The notes under the pieces were generated by a model. That model ran no database searches. It had not been told where the DNA came from and worked only from the letters and a program-made list of their open reading frames with translations. Shown one piece after another: positions 1-5,811 of a DNA stretch of 7,283 bases (positions are counted from its first letter, which is position 1; each line of letters opens with the position of its first letter). Position numbers and translations under genes: made by a program. Source of the stretch: Candidatus Dormiibacterota bacterium (GTDB lineage: Bacteria; Chloroflexota; Dormibacteria; Aeolococcales; Aeolococcaceae); the NCBI GenBank assembly GCA_003170875.1, contig PMYJ01000130.1:4313-11595 (forward strand), in the 5' to 3' direction.

Positions 1-384
1 CCCCTGGCGGGACCGGGCTTTCTCGACCTCCTCCTCGCGGCTGCGCGTGGGGAGCTCGCCGGCCCGGCGCCCGCGCCCGTTGCCGGGGCGGCGGTGGTGG
101 TCGTGGCCGCAGCGCAGGGATACCCGGCGGCGCCGCGCACCGACGACCCGATCACGGGCCTGGGCGACCTCGACGGCGATGCCCTCTGCTTCCATGCGGG
201 CACCGCCCGGGACCAGCGCGGGCGGCTGGTGACGACGGGGGGGCGGGTGCTCGGTATCGTCGGCCAGGGCGGCGACGTGGCGACGGCCAGGCGCCTGGCG
301 TACGAGAACCTCGAGCGCGTCCACTTCGCGGGGATGTGGTCACGCTCGGACATCGCGACCCTCCCCGCCGGAGTGAGGCGATGA
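1..384 (+). CDS. purD: Phosphoribosylamine-glycine ligase (GAR synthetase), C-terminal part
   Basis: PurD joins 5-phosphoribosylamine and glycine using ATP, giving glycinamide ribonucleotide, the second step of de novo purine synthesis in the cytoplasm. The gene is cut by the left window edge. The visible 127 residues in frame 1 match the end of the family: a valine-rich strand followed by AAAQGYPAAPRTDDPITGL, then LCFHAGTARD, the glycine-rich VTTGGRVLGIVGQG, and AYENLERVHFAGMWSRSDIA near the C-terminus, which corresponds to the usual FEGMxYRxDIG ending. By comparison with a family length of about 420 residues, roughly 290 N-terminal residues, including most of the ATP-grasp fold, lie outside the window. 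The stop codon overlaps the purE start in an ATGA junction, so the two genes are very probably one transcript with coupled translation. The identification rests on recognised motifs and on the purE neighbour. Confidence 0.93.
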   Translation, partial: PLAGPGFLDLLLAAARGELAGPAPAPVAGAAVVVVAAAQGYPAAPRTDDPITGLGDLDGDALCFHAGTARDQRGRLVTTGGRVLGIVGQGGDVATARRLAYENLERVHFAGMWSRSDIATLPAGVRR

Positions 385-896
385 GCAGTCCGCGTGTCGG
401 CATCGTGATGGGCAGCGAGTCCGATCTCCCCGCCATGCGGCTCTGCGGGGAGGTCCTCGACGAGTACGGCATCGGCTGGGAGATCGCGGTGATGTCGGCC
501 CACCGCGCCCCGGAGGTGGTCCGCTCCTACGCCTCTCAGGCTGAGGCCCGGGGGTTGCGGGTGCTCGTGGCCGGGGCGGGTGCGGCGGCACATCTCCCGG
601 GTGTGCTGGCGTCATTGACCCCGCTGCCGGTGATCGGCGTGCCTCTCGCCGGCACCCCGCTCTCCGGCATCGACTCGCTCCTCAGCATCGTGCAGATGCC
701 CCCGGGCGTCCCGGTAGCGACGGTCGCGGTCGGCGAGATGGGCGCGCGCAACGCCGGGCACCTCGCCGCCCGGATTCTGGCGCTCAGCGACCCCGACGTG
801 GCCGCCGCGGTGCGCATTCGGCGGCAGGAGATGAGCGGCCGGGTGCGCCTCCCCGAGGGCTTCGACGTCTCGGGCGGCGGGCTGGATCCAGCCTGA
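381..896 (+). CDS. purE: N5-carboxyaminoimidazole ribonucleotide mutase, class I PurE
   Basis: PurE converts N5-CAIR to CAIR in purine synthesis; in bacteria of this type it normally works with PurK. The protein has 171 residues, close to the usual 160-175. Visible family motifs are the phosphate-binding MGSESDLP (residues 10-17), SAHRAPE with the catalytic His41, AGAGAAAHLPGV with His71, PVIGVPL, and SIVQMPPGVPVATVAVG near the end. SIVQMP and the short length point to class I (bacterial mutase) rather than the AIR carboxylase class. The ATG at 381 is preferred over an in-frame upstream start at 336 because homology begins there, GGAG at 370-373 lies seven bases upstream, and it makes the typical ATGA overlap with purD. 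Small departures are Leu16 where class I usually has Trp, and Ala68 where the motif is usually GAGGAAHLPG. No purK follows; the next gene is convergent. Confidence 0.95.
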   Translation: MSSPRVGIVMGSESDLPAMRLCGEVLDEYGIGWEIAVMSAHRAPEVVRSYASQAEARGLRVLVAGAGAAAHLPGVLASLTPLPVIGVPLAGTPLSGIDSLLSIVQMPPGVPVATVAVGEMGARNAGHLAARILALSDPDVAAAVRIRRQEMSGRVRLPEGFDVSGGGLDPA

Positions 897-932
897 TCCG
901 GGCGATCACTCCCGGACCCGGAGTCGCGGTCC
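897..932. terminator. Possible weak bidirectional terminator between purE and the convergent lipoprotein gene
   Basis: The 47 bases between the purE stop and the lipoprotein stop contain two short hairpins. One has arms TCCGGG (897-902) and CCCGGA (911-916), a 6-bp perfect stem with an 8-base loop. The other has arms GGACC (914-918) and GGTCC (928-932), which compete with the first. There is no real T-tract on either strand (only TTT at 936-938), so this is not a classical intrinsic terminator. The position between two convergent genes is the main support. In such GC-rich DNA short stems also arise by chance. Confidence 0.3.
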
Positions 933-943
933 CGGTTTCGGCG

Positions 944-2184
944 TCAGAGCGAGCCCGGGAGCGTCGCCGCCATGGAGACCCCGTTGGCCTGGGCGACCGC
1001 GACGGAGGTGAGCACACCGGTGTCCGGGTCGAGTACGCCGAGATCGCCGCTGTCGACCTCCACGAGCAGGTGGGTCGCGTCGATCCAGCCCAGGATGCTG
1101 TTGTACACGTGGCCGGTGTTGGTGATGGTCCCACCGCCGCTCAGCAGTGCCAGCGCGTTGTTGGAGCCGGCGGTGCAGGCCATCCGCGAGCCGTCGGGGG
1201 AGAGGAAGCAGTTGTACAGCTCGGTGTTCCCGTAACCCTCGTTGGTCGGGAACTGGGTGAAGGTGGTTGATGTCCCCGTCCAGTCCACCGCCACGATGCT
1301 TTCGGTCTCCCCCGTGTCCCTGCCGTTCGGGTCGAAGCTGTCGAGGGTGACATCGCAGGCGGTGCCCGCCGCCGTGGGCAGGCCGTCGAGGCTGGCGCTC
1401 GTAAAGGTCGTGTTGGGCGTCCCATACGACGGCTGGGAGGAGGGTGTCTGACACACCGTGGCGCTGGCGTCCCCGGTGGTCGGGTCGACCACGTGGTACG
1501 ACGGGCTGACTCCGCAGCCCGGCCCGCCACACTGCTCCTGCATCCCCGAGATGTAGTCGATCAGCGAGGTTCCATCCCACCCGGCCGGCCAGCGCAGCGC
1601 ATAGCTCCCGTCGTTGTCCCAGAGGGAGACCTTGTTGGCGCCGTTGGAGAGATCCTGGAGGTATCCCTCGCCTGTGTCAGTGGTGGCGTCGGACTCCTCG
1701 CTGATCTCGGAGATGGCGATCATCTGGTTCTCGGGGTCCACCGCGAAGGCGATCTCCTTGGATGTGCCGTCGGGGATCTGGGTCGCGGTCGCCGTGGTGC
1801 CTGCCGGTGAGAGCGCGTCGACATCGGTGTTGCCGTTGAGGTAGTAGACCTTCGTAGCGGAGACGCTGACGAGCGGGAGGTTCCGCAGGGTCTGGTTGGA
1901 CTGGAGCGCGGGTAGGGCGGCGGTGGCGTGGGCCACGATCTGCGCCTGGTCGTTGATGAGCATCACCTCGTAGGTGGTGCCGGTGCGCCCGTCATTGGTG
2001 ACCACCACGGCAAACGGCCCCGGTGGCACCGGGGCGGCCGTCGCAGACGGTGTGCGCGCGGCGCGGGTGATGCCGCAGGGTGTGCCGCAGTGGTTGGGGT
2101 GGAAGCCGGTGATGGCGAGCAGGCGCTGAGCACTATGCACGCGGCGACCAGACAGCTGGCGGTGGTGATCGCTCTGCGGAGCAT
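944..2184 (-). CDS. Secreted lipoprotein with beta-propeller-like body; reading frame broken near its N-terminus
   Basis: I do not recognise a named family. Reading from the ATG at 2184, the N-terminus is MLRRAITTASCLVAACIVLSAC: a basic start, a hydrophobic core and a lipobox LSA-Cys22, then a Ser/Pro/Ala/Thr-rich linker. This predicts a lipoprotein exported and lipidated on the outer face of the membrane. A good ribosome binding site precedes it. The long body, from about RTPSATAAPVPPGPFAVVV to the stop at 944-946, is in a different frame. Joining the two needs one extra base (or removal of two) near 2054-2066 and would give about 413 residues. The body has blade-like repeats such as AFAVDPENQMIAIS, CFLSPDGSRMACT and GDLGVLDPDTGVLTSV, resembling TolB/PD40-type propellers, and six cysteines, an even number that could pair outside the cell. 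An alternative start, GTG at 2140 in the body frame, lacks both a signal peptide and a ribosome binding site. The gene converges on purE and diverges from the carboxyltransferase gene. Its function is unknown; ligand or surface binding would be a guess. Confidence 0.7.
2054..2066 (-). other. Frame-switch point in the lipoprotein gene at a CG repeat
   Basis: The plus strand reads GCGCGCG at 2054-2060, followed by GCGCGG. On the minus strand the signal-peptide frame reads AASPAPRA up to this place and then turns into an implausible Arg/His/Cys-rich string. The body frame reads TPSATAAPVPPGPFAVV from this place onward, and upstream of it gives unlikely His/Cys-rich sequence. The phase difference equals loss of one base or gain of two, the latter being one extra CG unit. 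The exact base cannot be fixed from one sequence. Confidence 0.6.
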
Positions 2185-2191
2185 CTGGATG

Positions 2192-2198
2192 TTTCCTC
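2192..2198 (-). promoter_or_regulatory. Ribosome binding site deciding the lipoprotein start
   Basis: On the minus strand GAGGAAA lies eight bases before the ATG at 2184-2182, a good Shine-Dalgarno match. It supports the start in the signal-peptide frame over the GTG at 2140, which has no such sequence before it. This is the main reason for extending the gene beyond the open body frame. Confidence 0.65.
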
Positions 2199-2495
2199 GT
2201 GTGACGGGCTTCGCAGGGTGGAACGGCACCGGAGGCGCGCGGTTACGTCGCGGTCAGAGAACGCCTTTGAGGACGGCCGGAGCCGCCGGCGGGGTCCTTC
2301 GGGACCGGCCGCCCAGCGCAGCACGGCGCTCTGCGCATGCCCGTGCCCGCCTCGGCCGTCATGCGCCGGGAGGACCCTCCCGACTACCGGCTTCCGCCCA
2401 GCGAGGGCCTGCCCGGATGCCCGGTGGGTCTCCGGAGCTCATCGACCGCCTCGACCGGGCTGCTCGCATCGATCTCCGCACAGCCTCATCCCCCA

Positions 2496-2501
2496 TACAA
2501 T
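2496..2501 (+). promoter_or_regulatory. Candidate -10 box for a near-leaderless transcript
   Basis: TACAAT, one base from the TATAAT consensus, ends nine bases before the ATG at 2511. Transcription starting the usual 6-8 bases downstream would begin 2-4 bases before the start codon, giving a leaderless or nearly leaderless mRNA. This agrees with the lack of any Shine-Dalgarno sequence before this ATG (CGGTCGGTC precedes it). I see no good -35 hexamer at 16-18 bases upstream, as is common for such promoters in high-GC bacteria. The motif stands out in a very GC-rich stretch. Confidence 0.5.
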
Positions 2502-2510
2502 CGGTCGGTC

Positions 2511-4295
2511 ATGCCGCGTTTGGAGCTGGTCGAGACCTCGCTTCGCTACGGGCAGCAGGCGCTCATGCTGAGCCGCCTGCGCCAGCGCCACGCCGTCCGG
2601 GCGGCGGAGCTCCTCGACGCCTGCGGCTTCTCCGCCCTCGAGGTCTTTGGTGGCGCCACCTTCGAGGCTCAGCTGAGGTTCCTCGGGGAGGACCCCTTCG
2701 AGCGGCTGAGGGCGCTGGCCGCCGCCGCCCCGCGGACACCGCTGATGGCCACCCTCAGCGGGCAGATGCTGGTCGCCCACCGCCACCTCCCCGACGATGT
2801 CGTCGAGGCCTTTATCCGTCTCGCCGCCCAGGCCGGCATCGGCATCTTCCGGCTCCTCGATCCGCTCAACGACGTGGCCAACCTGGCCACCGCGGTGCGC
2901 GCGGCCAAGGGGGCCGGCGCCGCCGTCGAGGGCGTCGTGGTCTGCTCCGACGCCCCCATCCCCGTCCTGGCGGCCGTGGCCCGCGGCCTGGCCGGGCTCG
3001 GCTGCGACGCGATCTGCCTCCACGATCCCCTGGGTGCCGCCGGCTCGGCTCGGGCAGCTGCCCTCGTCTCCGCTGCCGGGGAGGCTGCCGACCTGCCCGT
3101 GAGCGTGAGCTTCTGCGCCCAGACGGGCCAGGCCGTGCTCGCGTACGAGGCGGCCCACCGGGCGGGGGCCACCCGAGCCGACGTCTCGGTCTCGCCACTG
3201 GGCGGCGGAGCCGCCTCCCCTCCCGCGGAGGCGGTGATCGCCGGGCTCGCCGACACCGAGGACGACACCGGGATCGAGATGGAACCGGTGATCCGGGTCG
3301 CCCACTTCCTCGACGAGATCGCGCCTCTCTACGCGGACTCGGTCGACCCGGCGCTCTTCCGTTTCGACGGCTCGGCGCTCTGGGGACTGCTCCCTGCGTC
3401 GGCGATGGGCCACGGGCTGGCCGAGCTCGGCGAGCGCGGCGCCCTCGACCGCCTGCCCGACGTGGAGGCGGAGATCTCCCGGGTGCGCCGGGAGCTCGGC
3501 AACCCGCCGCTGGTGACCCCCCTTCCCGAGGTCATCACCACCCAGGCCGTCTACAACGTCTTTGAGGGCGACCGCTACGCCACCATCAGCCAGGAGATCA
3601 AGGACTACTGCCTCGGTTTCTTTGGCACCCCGCCGGAGCCGATCGACCCCGACGTCCGCGAGCTGGTGAACGGGCGCGAGGAACCGATCACCTGCCGTCC
3701 GGCCGACCTCCTGGAGCCGGGACTTCCCGCGGCGGCCCGCGATCTTGCCCGGGAGGGCGTTCGGGATGATCCCGAGGCGCTCGTCACCTATGCGCTCTTC
3801 GGCTCCGACTTCCTTGCCTCCGTCCGCGGGGAGGCCGCGGTGGAGCGTCTCGCTGACGAGGCGGGGGGGACCTCCGTCGGCGGTGCGGACACCGAGGGTG
3901 CCCGGCCGGCGGACGCAGAGACCGGCGCGGTGGACGCGGCCAACGGTGACCCGGCGATCGAGGTCCGCGAGTTGCGGGTCGAGGTCGACGGGCAGACCTA
4001 CGACGTCCGCGTCTTCGGTGCCGGGCCGGCCACGTCCCGGAGTGTGCCCGCGCCGGCCCTCTCGGGCGCGCCGCTGATAGGCGCGGGCACGATCACCGCT
4101 CCCATGCAGGGTCTGATCCTCAAGGTGGCCGTGAAGCTCGGGGACCGGGTCCAGATCGGGGATGTCGTCGCCGTCCTCGAGGCCATGAAGATGCAGAACG
4201 ACATAGTTGCCCACCGGACGGGAACCGTGGCCGCGGTCCACGTGCGGGAGGGAGACGTCGTCGCCCCCAAGGCCCCGATCGCGGACATCGAGTGA
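2511..4295 (+). CDS. Biotin-containing pyruvate carboxylase subunit B / oxaloacetate decarboxylase alpha-like protein with altered active site
   Basis: The 594 residues have the PycB/OadA/transcarboxylase 5S plan. A carboxyltransferase TIM barrel spans about 3-245 (LEVFGGATFEAQLRFLGEDPFERLR, DPLNDVANL, SVSPLGGG). The conserved carboxylase domain spans about 262-435 (TTQAVYNVFEGDRYATIS, EIKDY, EEPITCRPADLLEP, VTYALFG). An acidic Ala/Gly-rich linker follows, and a biotinyl domain lies at about 526-593 with EAMKM, Lys560 being the predicted biotin site. Family members move a carboxyl group between carboxybiotin and pyruvate/oxaloacetate and need a bound divalent metal. Here the expected metal ligands are replaced: Asp of LRDG is Tyr13, the carbamylated Lys of IKDMAG is His171, and the two His of HTHATSG are Ser200 and Cys202. 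Arg of LLRG is Ser83 and Thr of GGTSQPP is Ala234. Classical pyruvate carboxylation is therefore doubtful. The start at 2511 is chosen because homology begins there and a TACAAT box sits just upstream; an upstream start at 2337 adds 58 residues unlike the family. No biotin carboxylase gene is in the window, so any partner is elsewhere. Confidence 0.88.
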   Translation: MPRLELVETSLRYGQQALMLSRLRQRHAVRAAELLDACGFSALEVFGGATFEAQLRFLGEDPFERLRALAAAAPRTPLMATLSGQMLVAHRHLPDDVVEAFIRLAAQAGIGIFRLLDPLNDVANLATAVRAAKGAGAAVEGVVVCSDAPIPVLAAVARGLAGLGCDAICLHDPLGAAGSARAAALVSAAGEAADLPVSVSFCAQTGQAVLAYEAAHRAGATRADVSVSPLGGGAASPPAEAVIAGLADTEDDTGIEMEPVIRVAHFLDEIAPLYADSVDPALFRFDGSALWGLLPASAMGHGLAELGERGALDRLPDVEAEISRVRRELGNPPLVTPLPEVITTQAVYNVFEGDRYATISQEIKDYCLGFFGTPPEPIDPDVRELVNGREEPITCRPADLLEPGLPAAARDLAREGVRDDPEALVTYALFGSDFLASVRGEAAVERLADEAGGTSVGGADTEGARPADAETGAVDAANGDPAIEVRELRVEVDGQTYDVRVFGAGPATSRSVPAPALSGAPLIGAGTITAPMQGLILKVAVKLGDRVQIGDVVAVLEAMKMQNDIVAHRTGTVAAVHVREGDVVAPKAPIADIE

Positions 4296-4356
4296 CGGCG
4301 AAGCGCGGAGGGGGCCCGGCCCGACCGATTGCCACCGAATCGTCATGGCCCTCCCA

Positions 4357-4389
4357 TGGGGCGCGTGGCGTAACGTCGAGGGCGCCCCA
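4357..4389. repeat. 8-bp perfect inverted repeat upstream of the L,D-transpeptidase gene
   Basis: TGGGGCGC at 4357-4364 is matched by GCGCCCCA at 4382-4389, with 17 bases between. It lies in the 115-base gap after the carboxyltransferase-like gene and ends 21 bases before the ATG at 4411. It could be an operator dyad, a hairpin in the 5' leader, or a terminator-like stem for the upstream gene. There is no T-tract after it. The spacer contains TAACGT (4371-4376), a weak match to a -10 box. Confidence 0.35.
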
Positions 4390-4402
4390 GACGTTCCCTC
4401 CC

Positions 4403-4407
4403 AGGAG
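4403..4407 (+). promoter_or_regulatory. Ribosome binding site of the L,D-transpeptidase gene
   Basis: AGGAG lies only three bases before the ATG at 4411, a strong match with shorter spacing than usual. It supports 4411 rather than the in-frame ATG at 4345, which has no such sequence and would add 22 residues ahead of the signal segment. Confidence 0.5.
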
Positions 4408-4410
4408 CCG

Positions 4411-5811
4411 ATGACCCCCAAGCGTGCCGTCCGCCTCGCCGCCCTCGCCCTCATCGCCTGCTTGATCGCGGGCGTGGCCAGCTTGGCCGTGGCTGGATCG
4501 CAGCGCAGGACCACCTTTGACGCCCAGGCGGCGAGCCTGCAGCGCACCTGGGCCCACGACCTCGCCGTCGGACTGCCCGCTGCCAGCATCACCCCCCTCC
4601 GCAGCCGCCTGCGTGAGCAGCGGCCCGAGGACGAGTGGTGGGCTCCGGTGTGGTGGACGACCGACGGGCAAGTGCTGCTGACGGCGCTGACCGACGCCAC
4701 CAACACCGCCTACGCGGCAGCCATGACCGCCCAGCGGGACAAGGCTCAGCTCGTCCTCACCGATTGGCAGGATGAGGTGACCCAGGGTCGGGGCTTCATG
4801 ACTGCGGCGCAGATCTCGGCCGACCAGGGCTGGCCGGACCAGCTGAAGGCGGCGGGCACGCCCGACAGGCTCGCCTCCCTGGCCGCCACCTGGCAGCAGC
4901 AACTCGACACCGTCCGCACCGAGGTGGTGGCCGCCCAGCAGCAGGCCGAGATCCAGACCGACGTCGCCAACGCCGGTGGCGCCTCAGCGCTCATCTCCCA
5001 GGCCGGCACCGCCCTCACCACCGCGGGCAACGACAACCTGGACCCGGGGGACATCTCCGACCTGGCCACTCAGCTCCAGAGCCAGGAGTCGAGTGGCGCC
5101 GACACGACCCAGACCGCCAGCCTCCTCTACACGGCCCTCCAGCAGTTCAACCAGCTCGTCTCTCTCAACGACCAGTTGAACGGCGAGATGCGGCCGCTGA
5201 TGCTGCTCGCCGACCAGGCCTCAGCGGAGGCCACTCCCAACTCGACCAGCCTGCAGGCCCAGTACCAGGAGGTGGATCAGGGGTTCCTCGCCGACACCAC
5301 CTACGACCAGATGAGCGCCCTGCAGGTCCAGGTGACCGGCATCCAGAACGCCCTCCTCGCGGATCTGGCCGCCGACCAATGCGGCCACGATGCGGGTGGG
5401 GGGTCGGGCAAGGTGATCACCCTCAGTCTTACCCTCCAAGAGGCCGTCTTCTACGACAACGGCTGCGTCGTCGGCGCCAGCCCGATCACCACCGGCCGCC
5501 CCGGCCTGAACACCCCGACGGGGAACTTCGCAGTCTTCTACAAGACCTCGCCCTTCACGATGGTCTCCCCGTGGCCAGCTGGGTCACCCGACTGGTATCC
5601 GACCACCGTGGTGCAGTGGGTCCTGGAGTTCGCCGACGGCTACTTCCTCCACGACGCCTACTGGGAGAGCCAGAACGCCTTCGGTCCGGGCAGCGAGAAC
5701 GAGGTGGCTCAGGACTACGCGAGCCACGGCTGCGTCCACTTCCCGACCGCGATCATGCCTTGGCTCTATGACTGGACGCCGCTCGGGACCCCGGTGATCA
5801 TCACCAACTGA
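4411..5811 (+). CDS. L,D-transpeptidase (YkuD domain) with N-terminal membrane segment and long helical region
   Basis: YkuD enzymes cross-link peptidoglycan stem peptides or attach proteins to them through a catalytic cysteine, outside the cytoplasmic membrane. The protein has 466 residues. Residues 4-8 are basic and 9-29 hydrophobic, ending AVA-GS followed by QRR: either a cleavable signal or an uncleaved anchor. Residues about 35-325 are rich in Gln, Ala, Asp and Thr and look mostly helical, probably a coiled-coil stalk or bundle; I recognise no domain there. The catalytic domain spans about 334-465: GASPITTGRPGLNTPTGNF, a His in YFLHDAYW (His414), and SHGCVHFP with Cys441 as nucleophile and His439 in the same motif, closing with PLGTPVIITN. 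The usual Arg after SHGC-hydrophobic is His443. The spacing from His414 to the SHGC motif is 23 residues, longer than the common 14-17. The start at 4411 follows AGGAG and puts the hydrophobic segment at the N-terminus. The 3' end overlaps the convergent PH-domain gene by 11 bases. Identification of the catalytic domain is secure; the exact substrate is unknown. Confidence 0.9.
   Translation: MTPKRAVRLAALALIACLIAGVASLAVAGSQRRTTFDAQAASLQRTWAHDLAVGLPAASITPLRSRLREQRPEDEWWAPVWWTTDGQVLLTALTDATNTAYAAAMTAQRDKAQLVLTDWQDEVTQGRGFMTAAQISADQGWPDQLKAAGTPDRLASLAATWQQQLDTVRTEVVAAQQQAEIQTDVANAGGASALISQAGTALTTAGNDNLDPGDISDLATQLQSQESSGADTTQTASLLYTALQQFNQLVSLNDQLNGEMRPLMLLADQASAEATPNSTSLQAQYQEVDQGFLADTTYDQMSALQVQVTGIQNALLADLAADQCGHDAGGGSGKVITLSLTLQEAVFYDNGCVVGASPITTGRPGLNTPTGNFAVFYKTSPFTMVSPWPAGSPDWYPTTVVQWVLEFADGYFLHDAYWESQNAFGPGSENEVAQDYASHGCVHFPTAIMPWLYDWTPLGTPVIITN
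5793..5811. other. Convergent 3' overlap with a small near-palindrome
   Basis: The transpeptidase stop (5809-5811) lies beyond the stop of the PH-domain gene (5803-5801 on the minus strand), so the coding ends overlap by 11 bases. The sequence GGTGAT-C-ATCACC (5793-5805) is a perfect 6-base inverted repeat around a single base. As RNA it could form only a 4-bp stem with a 5-base loop, so it is a poor terminator. There is no other intergenic space for one. Confidence 0.6.

Larger units (their letters stand above)
2185..2510. other. Divergent intergenic region with short hairpins, no gene found
   Basis: These 326 bases separate the lipoprotein gene from the carboxyltransferase-like gene and must hold both promoters. 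Open frames crossing it have no homology I recognise and are best read as chance in GC-rich DNA. Perfect short stems on the plus strand are GGTCC-TTCG-GGACC (2293-2306, a UUCG tetraloop closed by C-G), GCGCAG/CTGCGC (2316-2321 with 2331-2336) competing with AGCGC/GCGCT (2315-2319 with 2326-2330), and CGGGAG-GACC-CTCCCG (2367-2382). None has a following T-tract. I see no tRNA-like or known riboswitch pattern, and no convincing promoter for the lipoprotein. Confidence 0.45.

Noticed and set aside
944..2140. Lipoprotein gene starting at GTG 2140 in the body frame alone
   Set aside because: It has no ribosome binding site or signal peptide, and its first 30 or so residues are His/Cys/Arg-rich and implausible, whereas the other frame has a signal peptide, lipobox and GAGGAAA.
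2425..2445. Closely spaced GCCCGG direct copies near 2410-2425 and a CCGGAG stretch
   Set aside because: Such short repeats are expected by chance at this GC content; there is no regular spacing or array.
2337..2510. N-terminal extension of the carboxyltransferase-like protein from the ATG at 2337
   Set aside because: The 58 extra residues are Pro/Ser-rich, do not resemble the family, and would include the TACAAT box; homology begins right after the ATG at 2511.
1928..3565. A 545-residue open frame on the plus strand
   Set aside because: It is Arg/Pro/Gly-rich without recognisable domains, and covers the lipoprotein signal region and an alternative frame of the carboxyltransferase-like gene.
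4345..4410. Earlier ATG for the L,D-transpeptidase
   Set aside because: There is no ribosome binding site, and the added residues would bury the signal segment behind a non-hydrophobic stretch; AGGAG favours 4411.
2439..4706. A 755-residue open frame on the minus strand
   Set aside because: It lies opposite the carboxyltransferase-like gene and into the transpeptidase, has low-complexity Gly/Arg/Val composition and no motif; it is the usual antisense shadow in GC-rich DNA.
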